Of a stretch of DNA of 12,861 nucleotides, positions 12,609-12,861 are shown piece by piece. The translations under genes and the position numbers were made by a program. The notes beneath the pieces are model-generated. The model was not told where the DNA came from and made no database searches. It saw nothing but the letters and a program-made list of their open reading frames with translations. Origin of the DNA: JBNKFQ01 sp050289385 (GTDB lineage: Bacteria; Pseudomonadota; Gammaproteobacteria; Pseudomonadales; Porticoccaceae); NCBI GenBank assembly GCA_050289385.1, contig JBNKFQ010000346.1, positions 1 through 12,861 of the forward strand. The letters are read 5' to 3'. Every line of letters starts with the position of its first letter. The stretch's first letter is position 1.

Positions 12609-12861
12609 ATGCCAGAAGTAACCCTCGGTAGCGTCCCGGCAAAAGAAGCCATCACCCATATCCGCACCAAACTGCGAATCCCGACCCACCGTTGGGATTC
12701 GCTCATGCGCGACGTTCACGCCAAAGCCTTCACCGTTGCCGGTGCCACAAAAATGGACCTGCTTGGCGATCTGCATGAGTCCATCGCCGGTGCCCTCGAA
12801 CAAGGCACCACCATTGCCGATTTTCGTCGTGATTTTGACGCCATCGTTGCCAAACACGGCT
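12609..12861 (+). CDS. Mu gp30-like (MuF-domain) head morphogenesis protein, 3' partial
   Basis: The frame opens at ATG 12609 and continues past the window edge (84 complete codons visible). The visible part reads KLRIPTHRWDSLMRDVHAKAF, then TVAGATKMDLLGDLHESI and TTIADFRRDFDAIVAKHG. This is the conserved opening of gp30-like minor head proteins, which carry a MuF/SPP1-gp7 domain further on and join the prohead near the portal. No strong ribosome site is seen, but the start lies 10 bases after the ASCH stop. The MuF domain itself lies outside the window. Confidence 0.85.
   Translation, partial: MPEVTLGSVPAKEAITHIRTKLRIPTHRWDSLMRDVHAKAFTVAGATKMDLLGDLHESIAGALEQGTTIADFRRDFDAIVAKHG

Overview
The window is the left-centre part of a Mu-like transposable phage genome, most likely a prophage in a gammaproteobacterium. 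It holds the 3' end of the MuB-type transposition ATPase gene, a GemA (gp16) homologue, a Mor-family activator, a GH108-type lysozyme, a Gam-like protein, and then the head-packaging block in Mu order: DUF1804 small terminase, large terminase, gp29-type portal and the start of the gp30/MuF head protein. The host assignment rests only on this phage type, moderate G+C and codon habits. I cannot name a genus.

Layout. Positions 1-2560 are the early region: MuB, an HD-domain phosphohydrolase, a 52-residue ORF, gemA and mor. Positions 2557-4831 form a tightly coupled chain: a SEC-C protein, a winged-helix protein, an exported or membrane-anchored PD-(D/E)XK-like protein, a permuted NlpC/P60-like cysteine hydrolase and a transglutaminase-like cysteine peptidase. 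Positions 4821-6541 carry a string of small accessory ORFs, several with cysteine pairs. Two of these (5527-5607 and 6087-6230) are very short but are placed by start/stop overlap. Positions 6615-7984 hold lysozyme, Gam-like protein and a coiled-coil/hydrophobic-tail protein. Positions 7984-11629 are packaging genes. Positions 11651-12598 interrupt the usual portal-gp30 junction with three non-structural genes (two unknown, one ASCH-domain). The gp30-like head protein starts at 12609 and runs off the end.

Every supported gene is on the + strand. Many neighbours share start and stop codons (ATGA at 2557, 3280, 3876, 4331, 5604 and 6227; TAATG at 2136; TGATG at 1693 and 7982; TAGTG at 6085), so most of the window probably lies in one or a few polycistronic transcripts with coupled translation. 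No gap exceeds 300 bases. The gaps that could hold control signals are 5287-5374 (two inverted repeats), 5495-5603 (one copy of an imperfect direct repeat and a mini-ORF) and 6542-6614 (two dyads, one enclosing the lysozyme start codon). No tRNA, rRNA, CRISPR array, IS element or convincing rho-independent terminator was seen.

The best candidates for something undescribed are the 3280-4831 nuclease-like plus double cysteine-hydrolase cassette, and the cargo genes wedged between portal and gp30.
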